From Gordionus sp. m RMFG-2023 (Eukaryota; Nematomorpha; Gordioida; Chordodea; Parachordodidae), in the NCBI RefSeq assembly GCF_954871325.1, contig NC_088775.1, positions 1,907,473-1,971,472 of the forward strand: a stretch of 64,000 bases of DNA, read 5' to 3'. How positions within the stretch are numbered: position 1 is the stretch's first letter; each line of letters opens with the position of its first letter. Position numbers and translations under genes: made by a program. Positions 62,873 through 64,000 of this stretch are shown here, in pieces. The notes below the pieces were generated by a model. That model was given only the letters and a program-made list of their open reading frames with translations. It made no database searches and was not told the DNA's origin.

Positions 62873-64000
62873 TGAACAGAAACGTAAGACCTTCATTTTC
62901 TATATAAATAATACTTTGATAGACTTCAAAACTTCCTGATATTTTCTAAAAAATATATAATATATCATTTTTCTATCGGGTTCAAATCGCAAACCGATTT
63001 CGAAACCAAACCGAACCGTGGACAAACCCCCATCACCTCCCGCAAAAACTGCGGTTTGTGAAAAAACCGACCGTTAAACTTCATTAGCTGACTAAATCTA
63101 TATTGTGAAAATTCGATTTATTTTAAAATTTTTTAAAATTTTTTAAAATCATTTTGAAATCATTTTGAAATCATAAAATATTTATTTGGGCACACTTTTA
63201 ACTAAATCTTATCCCACGGATTTGATATATTTTAGGAATTTCAGTTTTTAAAAAAATTATGATTGTTAAAATAAAATAATGATTCATTTGATAAAATATA
63301 AATCTAGAATATGTAAATATGTGAATATGAGAATACGAGCTCTAGCACACATCTAAATCTTCAAATTGGGTATAAAAAAAATGGCGAGAGAAGGCAGGAT
63401 TTTGAAATGAGCAAGCCGGGAGAAGAGCGGATCAGATGTTCTGTATTCCGCGCCAAATAAATTTTATATACTTTATATATATCCTTTTATTTTTATTGGC
63501 GTATAAATTACGATTATTATTTTTTTAATTAATATATATATATATATATGCATAAATTTTGTTATATTGAGAGCAATAAAATTGATTATATGTATATATA
63601 AAAATTGTTATTGACCATTTCACCCCATGTCATAATGCCACCTTACCTCTGATATGGAGTAAATTAGGGAATTTGTCATCTTTATATTTAGGATTGACTG
63701 TTTGAACTATGAAAGAGATATAGATCTTAGGAGTTTATATTTATCTTATAGTCTTAGAGTGAGGCGTACATGCTCGGTTTCCTGTATAAATGTTTAGGAA
63801 AAAAGCTAATTGAGGAATATTTACTAAATTAGTGGCTTCCATTTTTTCCCTTTTGCCCATTTTTAGAACTTTTTCTATTTTGGCGAAAAATTTTTTTTTA
63901 AAAAATATATTTAATCCTCATCCTGCAATAGCAATTCACCCGAATATACAAAAATATAAAAGATATAAAGAAAGAAAAGAAAGAAAGCAAATTTTTGTAT
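62873..64000. other. AT-rich end region, no gene seen
   Basis: A GC-rich CCGAACCG island at 62985-63085 and a dinucleotide TA run near 63530. No open frame of interest. Confidence 0.5.

Overview
The window is very AT-rich nuclear DNA from an animal. Support: GT-AG introns, a C2H2 zinc-finger gene with five phase-consistent exons, a metazoan-type tRNA-Ser(GCT) cut by the left edge, an ADAM10-like metalloprotease, and a dense crop of small non-autonomous DNA transposons, tetranucleotide arrays and short satellites. No bacterial operon, CRISPR array, LTR element or virus-like element was seen. I cannot name the species. An arthropod or another protostome is my guess, and it is only an inference.

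Layout. 1-12,000: partial tRNA-Ser, a decayed coding island (1566-2470), nested hAT-type miniature elements (2063-5600), an AT satellite (5880-7700), then gene-poor DNA with GC-rich repeat islands. 12,076-15,821: first copy (354 aa) of an unrecognised secreted-protein family. 16,690-20,650: hAT transposase relict, a four-unit satellite, microsatellites, a LINE 3' relict. 22,891-26,203: second family copy, the best preserved (387 aa, aspartate/arginine-glycine repeats and a His/Gly-rich tail). 29,720-33,035: a possible lone signal-peptide exon, a transposase-like relict, a small hAT-type element with perfect target duplications, and a tRNA-derived SINE. 33,342-35,694: third family copy, a pseudogene. 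Copies two and three lie in a duplicated segment of about 4-5 kb (22,660-27,560 and 33,160-37,220). 38,519-49,815, minus strand: a five-exon gene for a 978-aa four-finger C2H2 protein with long Asn-rich flanks; its second intron (5.5 kb) holds a nested repeat cluster and a coding-like relict. 50,000-60,400: mostly gene-poor, with three coding-like islands and a miniature element whose interior is amplified in tandem. 60,537-61,928: an intronless 463-aa ADAM10-like zymogen protease with no disintegrin or transmembrane part. 62,000-64,000: AT-rich, with one small hAT-type element.

The secreted family and the truncated ADAM are both predicted to act outside the cell; the zinc-finger protein is nuclear. 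Nothing shows that they work together. The most striking non-genic pattern is a set of miniature element families (called A-D here) with ends of the type YAGWG-TTGTTAAA and 8-bp target duplications, nested up to three deep. Another is a pair of long complementary tetranucleotide arrays, (CTTT)n and (GAAA)n, in two introns of the first secreted-protein gene, which could pair in its pre-mRNA.
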